Notes: generated by a model not told the origin, from the sequence alone. A stretch of 64,000 bases of DNA from Limnomonas spitsbergensis (GCA_037349105.1 JAYJMM010000009.1:4071001-4135000), one strand, 5' to 3'. Shown: positions 33,401 to 48,400, counted from the first letter of the stretch. Numbers and translations are program-made.

Positions 33401-36400
33401 ATCCCTGTCCAGTCCTCCCCTATCCTCTCACCTGCAACATCTTGTGTCGCTGCTTGAGGGCATTTGCATCCCTGTCCAGTCCTCCCCTATCCTCTCATCT
33501 GCAACATCTTGTGTCGCTGCTTGAGGGCATTTGCATCCCTGTCCAGTCCCCCCCTATCCTCTCACCTGCAACATCTTGTGTCGCTGCTTGAGGGCATTTG
33601 CATCCCTGTCCAGTCCTCCCTATCCTCTCATCTGCAACATCTTGTGTCGCTGCTTGAGGGCATTTGCATCCCTGTCCAGTCCTCCCCTATCCTCTCACCT
33701 GCAACATCTTGTGTCGCTGCTTGAGGGCATTTGCATCCCTGTCCAGTCCTCCCCTATCCTCTCATCTGCAACATCTTGTGTCGCTGCTTGAGGGCATTTG
33801 CATCCCTGTCCAGTCCTCCCCTATCCTCTCATCTGCAACATCTTGTGTCGCTGCTTGAGGGCATTTGCATCCCTGTCCAGTCCCCCCCTATCCTCTCATC
33901 TGCAACATCTTGTGTCGCTGCTTGAGGGCATTTGCATCCCTGTCCAGTCCTCCCCTATCCTCTCATCTGCAACATCTTGTGTCGCTGCTTGAGGGCATTT
34001 GCATCCCTGTCCAGTCCTCCCCTATCCTCTCACCTGCAACATCTTGTGTCGCTGCTTGAGGGCATTTGCATCCCTGTCCAGTCCTCCCCTATCCTCTCAC
34101 CTGCAACATCTTGTGTCGCTGCTTGAGGGCATTTGCATCCCTGTCCAGTCCCCCCCTGTCCTCTCACCTGCAACATCTTGTGTCGCTGCTTGAGGGCATT
34201 TGCATCCCTGTCCAGTCCTCCCCTATCCTCTCATCCTGCAACATCTTGTGTCGCTGCTTGAGGGCATTTGCATCCCTGTCCAGTCCTCCCCTATCCTCTC
34301 ACCTGCAACATCTTGTGTCGCTGCTTGAGGGCATTTGCATCCCTGTCCAGTCCTCCCCTATCCTCTCATCTGCAACATCTTGTGTCGCTGCTTGAGGGCA
34401 TTTGCATCCCTGTCCAGTCCCTCCCCTATCCTCTCATCTGCAACATCTTGTGTCGCTGCTTGAGGGCATTTGCATCCCTGTCCAGTCCCCCCCTATCCTC
34501 TCACCTGCAACATCTTGTGTCGCTGCTTGAGGGCATTTGCATCCCTGTCCAGTCCTCCCCTATCCTCTCACCTGCAACATCTTGTGTCGCTGCTTGAGGG
34601 CATTTGCATCCCTGTCCAGTCCCCCCCTATCCTCTCATCTGCAACATCTTGTGTCGCTGCTTGAGGGCATTTGCATCCCTGTCCAGTCCCCCCTTGAGGG
34701 CATTTGCATCCCTGTCCAGTCCTCCCCTATCCTCTCATCTGCAACATCTTGTGTCGCTGCTTGAGGGCATTTGCATCCCCTGTCCAGTCCTCCCCTATCC
34801 TCTCACCTGCAACATCTTGTGTCGCTGCTTGAGGGCATTTGCATCCCTGTCCAGTCCTCCCCTATCCTCTCATCCTGCAACATCTTGTGTCGCTGCTTTG
34901 AGGGCATTTGCATCCCTGTCCAGTCCTCCCCTATCCTCTCATCTGCAACATCTTGTGTCCGCTGCTTGAGGGCATTTGCATCCCTGTCCAGTCCCTCCCC
35001 TATCCTCTCATCCTGCAACATCTTGTGTCGCTGCTTGAGGGCATTTGCATCCCTGTCCAGTCCTCCCCTATCCTCTCACCTGCAACATCTTGTGTCGCTG
35101 CTTGAGGGCATTTGCATCCCTGTCCAGTCCTCCCCTGTCCTCTCACCTGCAACATCTTGTGTCGCTGCTTGAGGGCATTTGCATCCCTGTCCAGTCCTCC
35201 CCTATCCTCTCACCTGCAACATCTTGTGTCGCTGCTTGAGGGCATTTGCATCCCTGTCCAGTCCTCCCCTGTCCTCTCACCTGCAACATCTTGTGTCGCT
35301 GCTTGAGGGCATTTGCATCCCTGTCCAGTCCTCCCCTATCCTCTCACCTGCAACATCTTGTGTCGCTGCTTGAGGGCATTTGCATCCCTGTCCAGTCCTC
35401 CCCTATCCTCTCACCTGCAACATCTTGTGTCGCTGCTTGAGGGCATTTGCATCCCTGTCCAGTCCCCCCCTATCCTCTCATCTGCAACATCTTGTGTCGC
35501 TGCTTGAGGGCATTTGCATCCCTGTCCAGTCCCCCCCTATCCTCTCATCTGCAACATCTTGTGTCGCTGCTTGAGGGCATTTGTATCCATGTCCAGTCCT
35601 CCCCTATCCTCTCACCTGCAACATCTTGTGTCGCTGCTTGAGGGCATTTGCATCCCTGTCCAGTCCCCCCCTATCCTCTCATCTGCAACATCTTGTGTCG
35701 CTGCTTGAGGGCATTTGCATCCCTGTCCAGTCCCCCCCTATCCTCTCACCTGCAACATCTTGTGTCGCTGCTTGAGGGCATTTGCATCCCTGTCCAGTCC
35801 TCCCCTATCCTCTCACCTGCAACATCTTGTGTCGCTGCTTGAGGGCATTTGCATCCCTGTCCAGTCCTCCCCTATCCTCTCATCTGCAACATCTTGTGTC
35901 GCTGCTTGAGGGCATTTGCATCCCTGTCCAGTCCCCCCCTATCCTCTCATCTGCAACATGTTGTGTCGCTGCTTGAGGGCATTTGCATCCCTGTCCAGTC
36001 CTCCCCTATCCTCTCACCTGCAACATCTTGTGTCGCTGCTTGAGGGCATTTGCATCCCTGTCCAGTCCTTCCCTATCCTCTCACCTGCAACATCTTGTGT
36101 CGCTGCTTGAGGGCATTTGCATCCCTGTCCAGTCCTCCCCTATCCTCTCATCTGCAACATCTTGTCTCGCTGCTTGAGGGCATTTGCATCCCTGTCCAGT
36201 CCCCCCCTATCCTCTCATCTGCAACATCTTGTGTCGCTGCTTGAGGGCATTTGCATCCCTGTCCAGTCCTCCCCTATCCTCTCACCTGCAACATCTTGTG
36301 TCGCTGCTTGAGGGCATTTGCATCCCTGTCCAGTCCTCCCCTGTCCTCTCATCTGCAACATCTTGTGTCGCTGCTTGAGGGCATTTGCATCCCTGTCAAG

Positions 36401-39400
36401 TCCTCCCCTGTCCTCTCACCTGCAACATCTTGTGTCGCTGCTTGAGGGCATTTGCATCCCTGTCCAGTCCTCCCCTATCCTCTCATCTGCAACATCTTGT
36501 GTCGCTGCTTGAGGGCATTTGCATCCATGTCCAGTCCTCCCCTATCCTCTCACCTGCAACATCTTGTGTCGCTGCTTGAGGGCATTTGCATCCCTGTCCA
36601 GTCCTCCCCTATCCTCTCATCTGCAACATCTTGTGTCGCTGCTTGAGGAGCATTTGCATCCCTGTCCAGTCCCTTCCCTATCCTCTCACCTGCAACATCT
36701 TGTGTCGCTGCTTGAGGGCATTTGCATCCCTGTCCAGTCCTCCCCTATCCTCTCACCTGCAACATCTTGTGTCGCTGCTTGAGGGCATTTGCATCCCTGT
36801 CCAGTCCCCCCCTGTCCTCTCATCTGCAACATCTTGTGTCGCTGCTTGAGGGCATTTGCATCCCTGTCCAGTCCCCCCCTGTCCTCTCACCTGCAACATC
36901 TTGTGTCGCTGCTTGAGGGCATTTGCATCCCTGTCCAGTCCTCCCCTATCCTCTCACCTGCAACATCTTGTGTCGCTGCTTGAGGGCATTTGCATCCCTG
37001 TCCAGTCCTCCCCTGTCCTCTCATCCTGCAACATCTTGTGTCGCTGCTTGAGGGCATTTGCATCCCTGTCCAGTCCCCCCCTATCCTCTCATCTGCAAAC
37101 ATCTTGTGTCGCTGCTTGAGGGCATTTGCATCCCTGTCCAGTCCTCCCCTATCCTCTCACCTGCAACATCTTGTGTCGCTGCTTGAGGGCATTTGCATCC
37201 CTGTCCAGTCCTCCCCTATCCTCTCATCTGCAACATCTTGTGTCGCTGCTTGAGGGCATTTGCATCCCTGTCCAGTCCCCCCCTATCCTCTCATCTGCAA
37301 CATCTTGTGTCGCTGCTTGAGGGCATTTGCATCCCTGTCCAGTCCTCCCCTATCCTCTCACCTGCAACATCTTGTGTCGCTGCTTGAGGGCATTTGCATC
37401 CCTGTCCAGTCCTCCCCTGTCCTCTCACCTGCAACATCTTGTGTCGCTGCTTGAGGGCATTTGCATCCCTGTCCAGTCCTCCCCTATCCTCTCACTCTGC
37501 AACATCTTGTGTCGCTGCTTGAGGGCATTTGCATCCCTGTCCAGTCCTCCCCTGTCCTCTCACCTGCAACATCTTGTGTCGCTGCTTGAGGGCATTTGCA
37601 TCCCTGTCCAGTCCTCCCCTATCCTCTCACCTGCAACATCTTGTGTCGCTGCTTGAGGGCATTTGCATCCCTGTCCAGTCCTCCCTATCCTCTCACCTGC
37701 AACATCTTGTGTCGCTGCTTGAGGGCATTTGCATCCCTGTCCAGTCCCCCCCTATCCTCTCACCTGCAACATCTTGTGTCGCTGCTTGAGGGCATTTGCA
37801 TCCCTGTCCAGTCCTCCCCTATCCTCTCACCTGCAACATCTTGTGTCGCTGCTTGAGGGCATTTGCATCCCTGTCCAGTCCTCCCCTATCCTCTCACCCG
37901 CAACATCTTGTGTCGCTGCTTGAGGGCATTTGCATCCCTGTCCAGTCCTCCCCTATCCTCTCATCTGCAACATCTTGTGTCGCTGCTTGAGGGCATTTGC
38001 ATCCCTGTCCAGTCCTTCCCTATCCTCTCACCTGCAACATCTTGTGTCGCTGCTTGAGGGCATTTGCATCCCTGTCCAGTCCTCCCTCTTCCTCTCATCT
38101 GCAACATCTTGTGTCGCTGCTTGAGGGCATTTGCATCCCTGTCCAGTCCTTCCCTATCCTCTCACCTGCAACATCTTGTGTCGCTGCTTGAGGGCATTTG
38201 CATCCCTGTCCAGGTCCTCCCCTATCCTCTCACCTGCAACATCTTGTGTCGCTGCTTGAGGGCATTTGCATCCCTGTCCAGTCCCCCCCTATCCTCTCAT
38301 CTGCAACATCTTGTGTCGCTGCTTGAGGGCATTTGCATCCCTGTCCAGTCCCCCCCTATCCTCTCACCTGCAACATCTTGTGTCGCTGCATGAGGGCATT
38401 TGCATCCCTGTCCAGTCCTCCCCTATCCTCTCACCTGCAACATCTTGTGTCGCTGCTTGAGGGCATTTGCATCCCTGTCCAGTCCTCCCCTATCCTCTCA
38501 CCTGCAACATCTTGTGTCGCTGCTTGAGGGCATTTGCATCCCTGTCCAGTCCTCCCCTATCCTCTCACCTGCAACATCTTGTGTCGCTGCTTGAGGGCAT
38601 TTGCATCCCTGTCCAGTCCTCCCCTATCCTCTCACCTGCAACATCTTGTGTCGCTGCTTGAGGGCATTTGCATCCCTGTCCAGTCCTTCCCTATCCTCTC
38701 ATCTGCAACATCTTGTGTCGCTGCTTGAGGGCATTTGCATCCCTGTCCAGTCCTCCCCTATCCTCTCACCTGCAACATCTTGTGTCGCTGCTTGAGGGCA
38801 TTTGCATCCCTGTCCAGTCCTCCCCTATCCTCTCACCTGCAACATCTTGTGTCGCTGCTTGAGGGCATTTGCATCCCTGTCCAGTCCTCCCCTGTCCTCT
38901 CACCTGCAACATCTTGTGTCGCTGCTTGAGGGCATTTGCATCCCTGTCCAGTCCCCCCCTATCCTCTCACCTGCAACATCTTGTGTCGCTGCTTGAGGGC
39001 ATTTGCATCCCTGTCCAGTCCTCCCCTATCCTCTCACCTGCAACATCTTGTGTCGCTGCTTGAGGGCATTTGCATCCCTGTCCAGTCCTCCCCTATCCTC
39101 TCACCTGCAACATCTTGTGTCGCTGCTTGAGGGCATTTGCATCCCTGTCCAGTCCTCCCCTATCCTCTCACCTGCAACATCTTGTGTCGCTGCTTGAGGG
39201 CATTTGCATCCCTGTCCAGTCCTTCCCTGTCCTCTCACCTGCAACATCTTGTGTCGCTGCTTGAGGGCATTTGCATCCCTGTCCAGTCCTCCCCTATCCT
39301 CTCACCTGCAACATCTTGTGTCGCTGCTTGAGGGCATTTGCATCCCTGTCCAGTCCTTCCCTATCCTCTCACCTGCAACATCTTGTGTCGCTGCTTGAGG

Positions 39401-42400
39401 GCATTTGCATCCCTGTCCAGTCCTCCCCTATCCTCTCATCTGCAACATCTTGTGTCGCTGCTTGAGGGCATTTGCATCCCTGTCCAGTCCCTCCCTATCC
39501 TCTCACCTGCAACATCTTGTGTCGCTGCTTGAGGGCTTGCAGCTGTTGGAGCGAATGCAGGTGGGTGACATGGCACAGAAACCTGTGCGGTACACATTCA
39601 TGCTGAGCGGGACACACTGTGAAGTACATGTTCAATGAGGCGGTACACAATGAAAACAAGTTCATATCTGATGGCGGGCTGCATGGCACTGGAACCTGTT
39701 CAGTATACATTAATGCCAGGCATTGCATAAACTAAAGAAAACATTGAGAACTGGAAGTGACACTCAAGCATGTCAAAACGAGGCTGGGCACTGTGAAGTG
39801 CGCGTCAATGTTACGCTGTACACTCTGTGCGTTGCATGCCATTGACAGGCGGTACATAAAGGGAAGTACATACGTTGATACCAGGCGGTACAGCACTTGT
39901 ACTACATGTTCATACCAGGCGATACACTGAAAACATGTAAATAGCTGACGATACACACTGAAATATATGGCAACACTAGGCTGTACATGCTGTGTAGTAT
40001 CATTTGGGCAGAACACACTAGGCACATCCTGGCATTATGCTGTACACATTGTGCAGTACATGTTGATGACATGCTGTAGTGCTGTACACACTGTGCAGTA
40101 CATGTCACCATCAAGCGGTACCATGCAGATTTTATATGTGATGATGCCAGGCAGGACAGGTTGGGTTTTATTGGGTTGCATTGTACCGCATAGATTCACA
40201 GCAGGCAGACAGGCTGTACATATTTGAGGAAAACAGCATGAGTGTCATCTCAGCTGAGGGCCACACTCCTGGTAGTTCATAACTTGCATTGGTTGTAATG
40301 AGATGGAAAATATGAAATTGTCGCACACCTATTGAAATGTGATGCAAAAGCTAACGACCGCTGTCAGAGATACCGGTGTCATTGCTGCTGGCTACCCACA
40401 AACAGCCATGAGGTACGGATAATTACTGTACTTGGGTACATCATCGGTGATGCAACCTTCATCTGTGCCTCTTTTCTTGAGAACAAGTGTGACATGCTTG
40501 GTCATATACCTCAGAGTGCAGCATAACATGCGTGCATATGTCTGACCTACTTGGACAGCTCAGTTAGTGTCAGCGAGCCTCGCTGCATTGAATCGTACTC
40601 GAGGTACAGGCGGTACATGAGTACCTCATCGTCCAGTACAGTTCCAGCCAGCCGGGTCAGCAGCTTGAATGCCCGTGCGTGCACCTGCAGTACAATTCCG
40701 ATTAAACTTTGTAGGACAGCAGTACCCAGCAGCTGCAGTACACAACGGTCCGCATTGAGGAGCATGTAAATATATCTGGCGCTTGTTAAGCGTCCATCAC
40801 AGCCCTCATGCGCACTACATCCTTATAAACCCTACGCACTTAAACATCCCACCGCAACCTCTGCTTGGGTGGCTCAGGTTTGGACTCAAACCCCGAACCT
40901 ACACGCTGGCCGCCGCACACCTTCTCTGAAGCCTAGGATTTATACCCTAATCCCTGAACCTTTCCTGGCTCTCTGAAGTCCAAAAACTAGGTAGCTTAAT
41001 CTGCCTTGTTATCTGGGATTGAAACTGTCAACCCCAAATCATGACCTTCATATACAAGCCCTAAACTGTAACTCTTTTGAATCAGGAAGCAAGCCACAAA
41101 CTGTACCATGTTGCCTAGGATTGCTACCCTAACCTTAAACCCTAGGATGCAAGACCTTAACCCTAAACCCTAGGATGCAAGACCTAAACCCTAAACCCTA
41201 GGATGCAAGACCTAAACCCTAAACCCTAGGATGCAAGACCTAAACCCTAAATCCTAACTTGTTAGTATTGGATGTAAGCCATGAACCCTCAACCCTACCT
41301 TGTTGGCCGGAGTTTGCAGGATGCTGAGTGTGGTACCCGCCTCCTCGAACGCGTCCATGATGTCATCAGCACTCACCTGGGGAGTTACGGCAACAAAGTG
41401 GGTTACGTCAAAAGGGGTTACAGCAACTGAGGTTACAATCTAACATCAAAAAGGGGAACAGAGATTAAGACCTGCTCAGCCTCCTTAAAACACATTCATG
41501 ATGCCCTCAGCACTCCCCTGGGGGGTGACAACGAAAGGGGTTACGCCAACAAGGGCTATGGCAGGTTACCATCAAAATGGGTTAGGTCGAATGGGGATAC
41601 GGCAACTGAGGTAACAGGTTCCCATCAAAAGGGCTTACAGAAGGTCTATATCCCATCCCAATTAGGCTCGGCCTCCTCAAACGTGTCTATGAATACATCC
41701 GTGCCAACCTGGGAGGTTCATGCATTGCGCACAAATGTCAGATTAGGATTCCTGAGTTCCATCAAGAGAACGCGTGCAGGAATGCGGAGAAAAGGTAGCT
41801 CATTACTCTTTACTCAAATGACAAACACATTTTTGGTTGGGTCTGGGTGGGTCTGGGTCTGGGTGAAAGGTTACCGGCCGTCCCCATTCAGAACAGCAGT
41901 GTCCGCATGATGGTGCACTGTTCATGCTTAGGGTTTAGGGGATAGCTAGGAACAAATTTTAAGACGTGCACCCTGCCTCAGCCATCCCCACGAAAACAAC
42001 AAAAAAAGTCATCAAAAACTAGATTGTGCCAGAGTGGCCAGTGCCACCTGCTTTAACCCTGGAACAAACTTCCGGAAATGTGAATTGAAATAATAAACGG
42101 ATCCGTGCTCACCCTCCCATGTCCATCTAAATTATAAATGGTTCCAGAGTGGCGAGTGCATCCCGACTTCACCTTAACAAATTAGAAATACCATTATTAC
42201 TCATCAACTAATGATCCCACTCCTTGCTCACCCTCCCATCTCCATCTAGATCGAACAGGACGGAGAAGTAGAGCATGTCCGCCGGGGTGCAGGCAGGCGC
42301 CAGCAGGAGCAGCAGCTGGCCCAGGCCGGAAAAATTCATCTCACCCTGAAAGGTGTGAACATACGTGAGATCAGGTTGAAATAAGTGTGAAGGGGATAGA

Positions 42401-45400
42401 TGCCAGCAGTGGCAGCGGTAGGCCCGTCTGGGCCAGAAAAGAACAGGCCTGGGTCTGAAAAAATGAAAGAATCCTTCACCCCTCGAAAGATATGAGCACA
42501 CCACGGGAGATCAGATTAAATAAATTGCTTTTTAATACCCGAGGGAAGGCAAATCAAATCTACGGAAGGGGAATGGCAGGGGTTCACGGGACATTATTGT
42601 AACTGTTTTTTAATTTGCCCCTCATAGTGGGCGACAGAAGGGGGCAGCCTCTGATGCCAGTATGCCATTGTCATCCTTTACCCGTGCAGCCACCTGTTTA
42701 ATCATTCAAACGGCAGATGTGGACAAATGCATTGACCCTGGGTTACCTGGGTGAAAAATAGTGATACAATGACAGCCAGGGTCATACCTTATCAGTGCCC
42801 CCCCTCCCACCCATTTCCCTATTTCCCCCTCTCCTGCTCCACTCACCCCTCCACTCACCCCTCCCAATGGTTGACAAAAGGGTCCTGCCATGGTTGCCAG
42901 AGTCATCCTCTGACTCCGCAGCCGCGCGTCCAATCGTTCAAATAGGAGGTTGGCGGCCGGGGTCTCCACGCGCTGCACATGGCGGTCCGGGCGCAGGCGA
43001 CCAAACAGCCTCAAATCGCTGGTCGAGAGCAGCCTGAAAATGATTCAAAAGGGTTCAGGGTTCAGGCTCTGTACAAAGTGCACGTGGCGGTCCGGCGCAG
43101 GCGTCCAAACAGGCATAATTCGCTGGATTGGAGCAGCCTGAATAGGGTTTAAAATGTCCAGAATTTGGGGCCTTAGGTCTCCACGCGCTGAACGTGGCAG
43201 GCCGGGCCCGTTTGACCAAATAAACTCAGATCGCTGGTCTGGAGCATCCTGGAAAAGTTTAAAAAGGTTATCAGGGTTTAGGGTTTATAGTCCTGGTTAT
43301 CCAGCCGCTACACATGGACATAACATCAAACCGTTGGTCGAGAGCAGTTTCAGGCGGCCTGAGCAGGGTTCAAAGGTCGCAGGGTCTTGTGTCCTGGTGT
43401 GAACACCTGCAGCATGCAGCAGTCAAGATGTGAGTGGCAAAATCGCCTCAGGTTGCTGGTTTGAGGCAGCCTTTAATAGGGTTCATAGGGTCCAGGGCTC
43501 AGGGCTTTCTGGTGTGAACACCTATTGGCGTCTCCCCCTTAGTGTCCGTCGCCCCTTAGTGTTGGTACGTTTTTCCTGTTAAGGGTTAAAATATCGCCTG
43601 TCCAGGTTTGCAGTGGCCTTGCTCCCTCAGGAAAAGCTCAGCCCGCCCCCGCCTCCACTGCGCCCACATACGTTTTCCTTTTAGGGGTTAAGAGGTTGAT
43701 ATGATCACATGTCCATGACTGCAATTGCCTTGCTCCCTCAGGAGGAGTCATCCCCACCCCACTCCACCCCAGCCTCCTGTGCGGTGAGCTGAGGTTAATC
43801 AATGTAATAGGTATGATCCATTGAGCACCCGTCCATTACTGTTAATGTTTGATTACGCAGAGATCTCATCACCTGTCCAGATCTGCAGTGGCCTTGCTCC
43901 CTCGGGAGGCATTCCCCCGTCTGATTGGGTTGCCCCACACAGCTGCGCCTCCGCCGCCTCCCCCTCCTCCCTTTTGCTTTGACGTAGGCAGGAAGACCAG
44001 GTTGGACAGCGGGTCGAGAATGAATTGATGTCCGATGTAGATGAGGGGCTCCAGACTGATTTCCTGAAGCCGCATGATCTGAAAGTGGGATTCAGATTTC
44101 ACATATTAGGGCAGCAGGGAGACCAGCATGAACTGATGACCAAGATAAATAAGGGGCTTGAGACTGAATTCCTGAAGCCGCATGATCTGAAGGGGGGACT
44201 CAGACCTCAGATTTTAGGGCTGCAAAGGGGAAGAAAGACCACGCTGGAGAGCAGGTCCAGCATGAACTGATGACCAAGATAGAGAAGGGGCTTGAGACTG
44301 ATTTACTGAAGCCGCATGATCTGGACGAAACCGGGGGGCAGAGGGTTAATGTGTTGGATGAAGGGCTGCAAAGGGGCAGGAATATTAATGAGGGCCAGTC
44401 GAGGATGAACTGCTGGTACTAATGGAGGACAGGGGGATCTTGGTGCACTCAGCCCTGCTGGTTTAGCCTCCTGCATCAGGCCGGTTGAACTTTTTTATCC
44501 CCATCAGCCGCGGGGTGTGTTCAACGGATCACACACATGAAAGAGGGATGGTTCCCGGATAAACTAATGGCACTGGTACTGATGGCACTGATGGAGGACA
44601 GGATGTCTTGGTGCACTGGGCCCTGCTGGTTGAGCCAGTGTTGGCTGCACACCTCTTACCCACCTCTTCAGGTGACACCCACCTCTTGCTGAGTTCTCGT
44701 CGCACCATGTCTACCCTGATGCTGACTAGGATTTTGTAAGGTCAAGTATTGTGATTTTAAGATGTGTGGTGAAAGCTGATGAGGATGGCTCAGGGTTCGC
44801 ATGCCTCCCACTCAGAATGCGCACCGTGTCCACCCCGATGCTGCCGGCCTCCGGCATCATGGCTGCTGTGCCTGCACCTCGTCCCGTCCCTGAAGTGGCC
44901 TGCACAGGGGGCGTGCCACAAGTGCAATCCAGCTACAATTCAGCTACAGCTAAATCACCATTCATCTACCATTTAGGTACTCCTTGTCAAGGTGAGGAGC
45001 CACGCCATCACCAGTGATTGAGTGTTCTTTGTACTGTGATTCAGCTATAATTCAGCTACAATTCAGCTACAACTGAATCATCATCCATCTACCATTCAGG
45101 TACCCCTCGTCAGGGTGAGGAGCCCCGCCATCACCAGGGATTGAGTGTTCCTTGTAGTGTGCTTCAGCTACAGTTCAGCTATAATTTAGCTATTTATATG
45201 CAGCATCACATGTCACGAGTCCCTTGTACGATTAAATCTCGGCTATGCCAGGCCTGACCTTACCAGCCAGGGCAAATGAGCCTCACCTTGAAGTGGGCCA
45301 GGGCAAACGGGTCGTTCGGGTCCCCCGTGCGAACCTGAGTGTGGACAATTCACAATGTCAACCTTACTGTACTTCTGTGAGTGTCACGACAGTACACGAT

Positions 45401-48400
45401 GATATAAATAGTGGACTCTGCGGCATGCCCTGCAGCTTGGTTACCAGCCACAATGGTCTTGCTTAGGCCCCCATCAACCCAGTGAAAACCGCCTGGCGTG
45501 CCATCAGTTAATGGGCAACATCCTTTCAGCAAGGCGCATCTCATGTGAGCCCCAAACTGCCACCAAATATATCTTGAGCCTCATGACATAAATCTCAAGT
45601 CCTCACCAGGTTTACCCTAAATCCTCACCTGCTTCATCCTTAACCCTGACCAGCCGAACCCCATGCTCTTGCCAGCTTAACCCATAAACCTCGACAACAC
45701 GAAACTTGCCAGCTTAACCCTGAACCTCAACAGCATAAACCTCACCATATAAACCCTAACATGCTTATCCCTGAACCCACACCGGCGAAACCCTCACACA
45801 GACATCCCTAAACCTTTACCAGTAATACCCTGAGAGAAACTGAAAAGGGCAGCACTCATTGACTTAATCCTACCCCTCAACTGCACAATCCCTTTTGGCT
45901 TAGACCTAAAAGTATACATTACAAACCTCACCGGAAAATCCCTTCACTTCACATGCCCATCCCTAAACCCTCACCTGATTAAAAGTCACATACCCATCCC
46001 TAAACCCCCACCGGCTTTAAAGTCACAGGCCCATCCCTAAACCCTCACCAACTCAAAAGTCTCATGCCCATCCCTTAACCATCACCAAATATAACCTAAC
46101 AGGTCCATCCCTAAACCCTGACTAGGTTAACCTCAAATAAACTGAACAGCATAAACCTCAAAAACTCATCCTAAACCTCAAAATACCCACCCTCACGAGC
46201 TCAACCCCACCCCCTAACAGCAAAAAGCCTCACCGGTGATCCATCGATCTCTAGACCATCTGTGAGGTATGTCAGGTCCAGCCGCTCACGCTCCGAAACC
46301 TCTGGCCGCCACTCCAGCTCCGCCGAGGCGGTCGAGGCGCCAAATGGGGCTGCGGCAACCAGGGGCTCCTGGGCCTGCCGAGCGCGCACTGCCGCAATCT
46401 CTGACTGCTTTGCCTGGGAGGAATGCAGGACGGGCGGAGGGGAGGGGTGGGTGAAGGCATAGCGGCACGATATGGTAAAGGTTAATCTGGATGGGACAAT
46501 TAAGGTTGCTCGATACGGGGCATGATATGGCACAGGGTAAGCTATATTGTACTGCCAAGGCTGCTCAACACAGCACGGTACGGCACAGGCTACCCTGGAT
46601 TGTACTGCCAAGGGTCGCCATTGAGCAGTGAGCAGGAATAAGTGGGACCAGGGTAAGAGGAATCAATAGTGGGGGCTATCCGGTCTGAGCGGGGATAGCA
46701 GAGGCGTACAGCCCAAAAGTGTAACATACTGTACTGTAGCCTGTACCTCAGCCTGTGTCTGGAACTCAATCCATACCGCATAATGTACTGCATTATGTAC
46801 ATGCATTGTACTGCATATTGTACCACATAATGTACCTGCACCGCACTGCACAGATCCAGCTTTGGGATGCACACATTGTGGCCACGGTTGGTGCCGTGCA
46901 CCTTACGCTGCATTAGGGTACCGCATTATGTACCGCATCCCGTACCTGCAATGCGGTACGCAGCTCCTGCATTGAGATCCATCCATTATGGTCGCTGTCT
47001 GCACGTGCCTTGAGTTGCATGAGGCAGCGCTCCAGCCGCCGGTCACTCAGATCAGGGCGAACGTACTGCAGGAGATAGGCAGGTGGGAGGCAGTACAGGC
47101 AGGAGTGCTTCTCAGGTGTGAGAGTGCAAGTACCGCTTTGGCACACTGACAGCAGCAACAACTGTCACACTGGCAACAGCTACAACTGCCCAAAATTGAG
47201 CATGTGTATGAGGTCAGAGGTGTGAAGCGTCCACTGAGAATGAATTTCCAGATGTTATGCTGTACACAATGCTTTGTAACAAACGCACGAATAAAAGCTA
47301 CAAAGAAAGGCACACTTTAGCAAACGTACAGAGGGCGCTTGCAACAGGAACAAGAGAAACAGCAACAACCGTCACACCTTGAGCATGCACATGAGGTGGA
47401 AAAGGAATCCCTGGAGACTACATGTTCAGGCCCAACTACACATAATGCTCTTGCAACAAAAACAGCAACAACAACAGCAACACTCGTCACACCTTGAGCA
47501 TGCACATGAGGTGGAAAAGGAATCCCTGGAGACTACATGTTCAGGCCCAACTACACATAATGCTCTTGCAACAAAAACAGCAACAACAACAGCAACACTC
47601 GTCACACCTTGAGCATGCGCGTAAGGTCAGATGTGGAGAGGGAACCGTCACCGTTGCTGTCGAACCGCTTAGCCAGCGTCTCCAGCGGTACACGACAACG
47701 CATCAGATGCTCTGCCAAAAGAAGCAGGGCATCAGCAGGGCCCGATGGCTGGGAGGGAGTGCCGGTGCCGGCTCCAACACCGCTGCTGGTTGCGCGGGCG
47801 GCTGCAGCGGCGGCAGCCGCATGCCGGTTGAAGGTTCGGATGATGTCCTCGAAAGGGAGCTGAATGCAGGTACAAAACATCGGTTTACATACAGGTGGAT
47901 GGTTGAGTATTGGTTGTATATTATGCACACACATGTGCAGTATGGCAGGGGGGTTCAGTGTGCCTGTATGTACACCATCTGCACATCGCTCGCTGCAACA
48001 ATGGGTATGAATACAAGTATGAACTAAGTACACCAGTGCGTACATCTGTACCGCACACCTGTCGTACGCAGCTGGGTTCAGCGCGCCCCGTATGTACGTC
48101 ATCTGCACGTAGCTGACAGTGACTATAGGACTGAATGAAATTAATAACTATGGGCACCAGTGTGTAATTGTGTACATCTGTAATACACACCTGCAGTACG
48201 GTGGCCGGGTTCAGCGCTCCTTAGATGTACACCATCTGCACCTCGCTGACTGCAACAGCGGGTATGTATGCAAGTATGAACTGCATACACCAGTGTGTAC
48301 ATCTGTACTACACACCTGCAGTACGGCGGCCGGGTTCAATGCACCTCGGATGTACACCATCTGCGCCTCGCTGACTGCCGGCCACACCGTCCGTACCAGC

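Noticed and set aside
24075..39536. Series of overlapping 64-residue plus-strand frames (HPCPVLPYPL...)
   Set aside because: They arise because a 67-bp repeat is read in shifting frames. They stop at the same place in every unit and have no splice or start logic.
41140..46200. Chromosome end or telomere
   Set aside because: CCCTAAA heptamers are interrupted, interstitial and flanked by coding exons on both sides.
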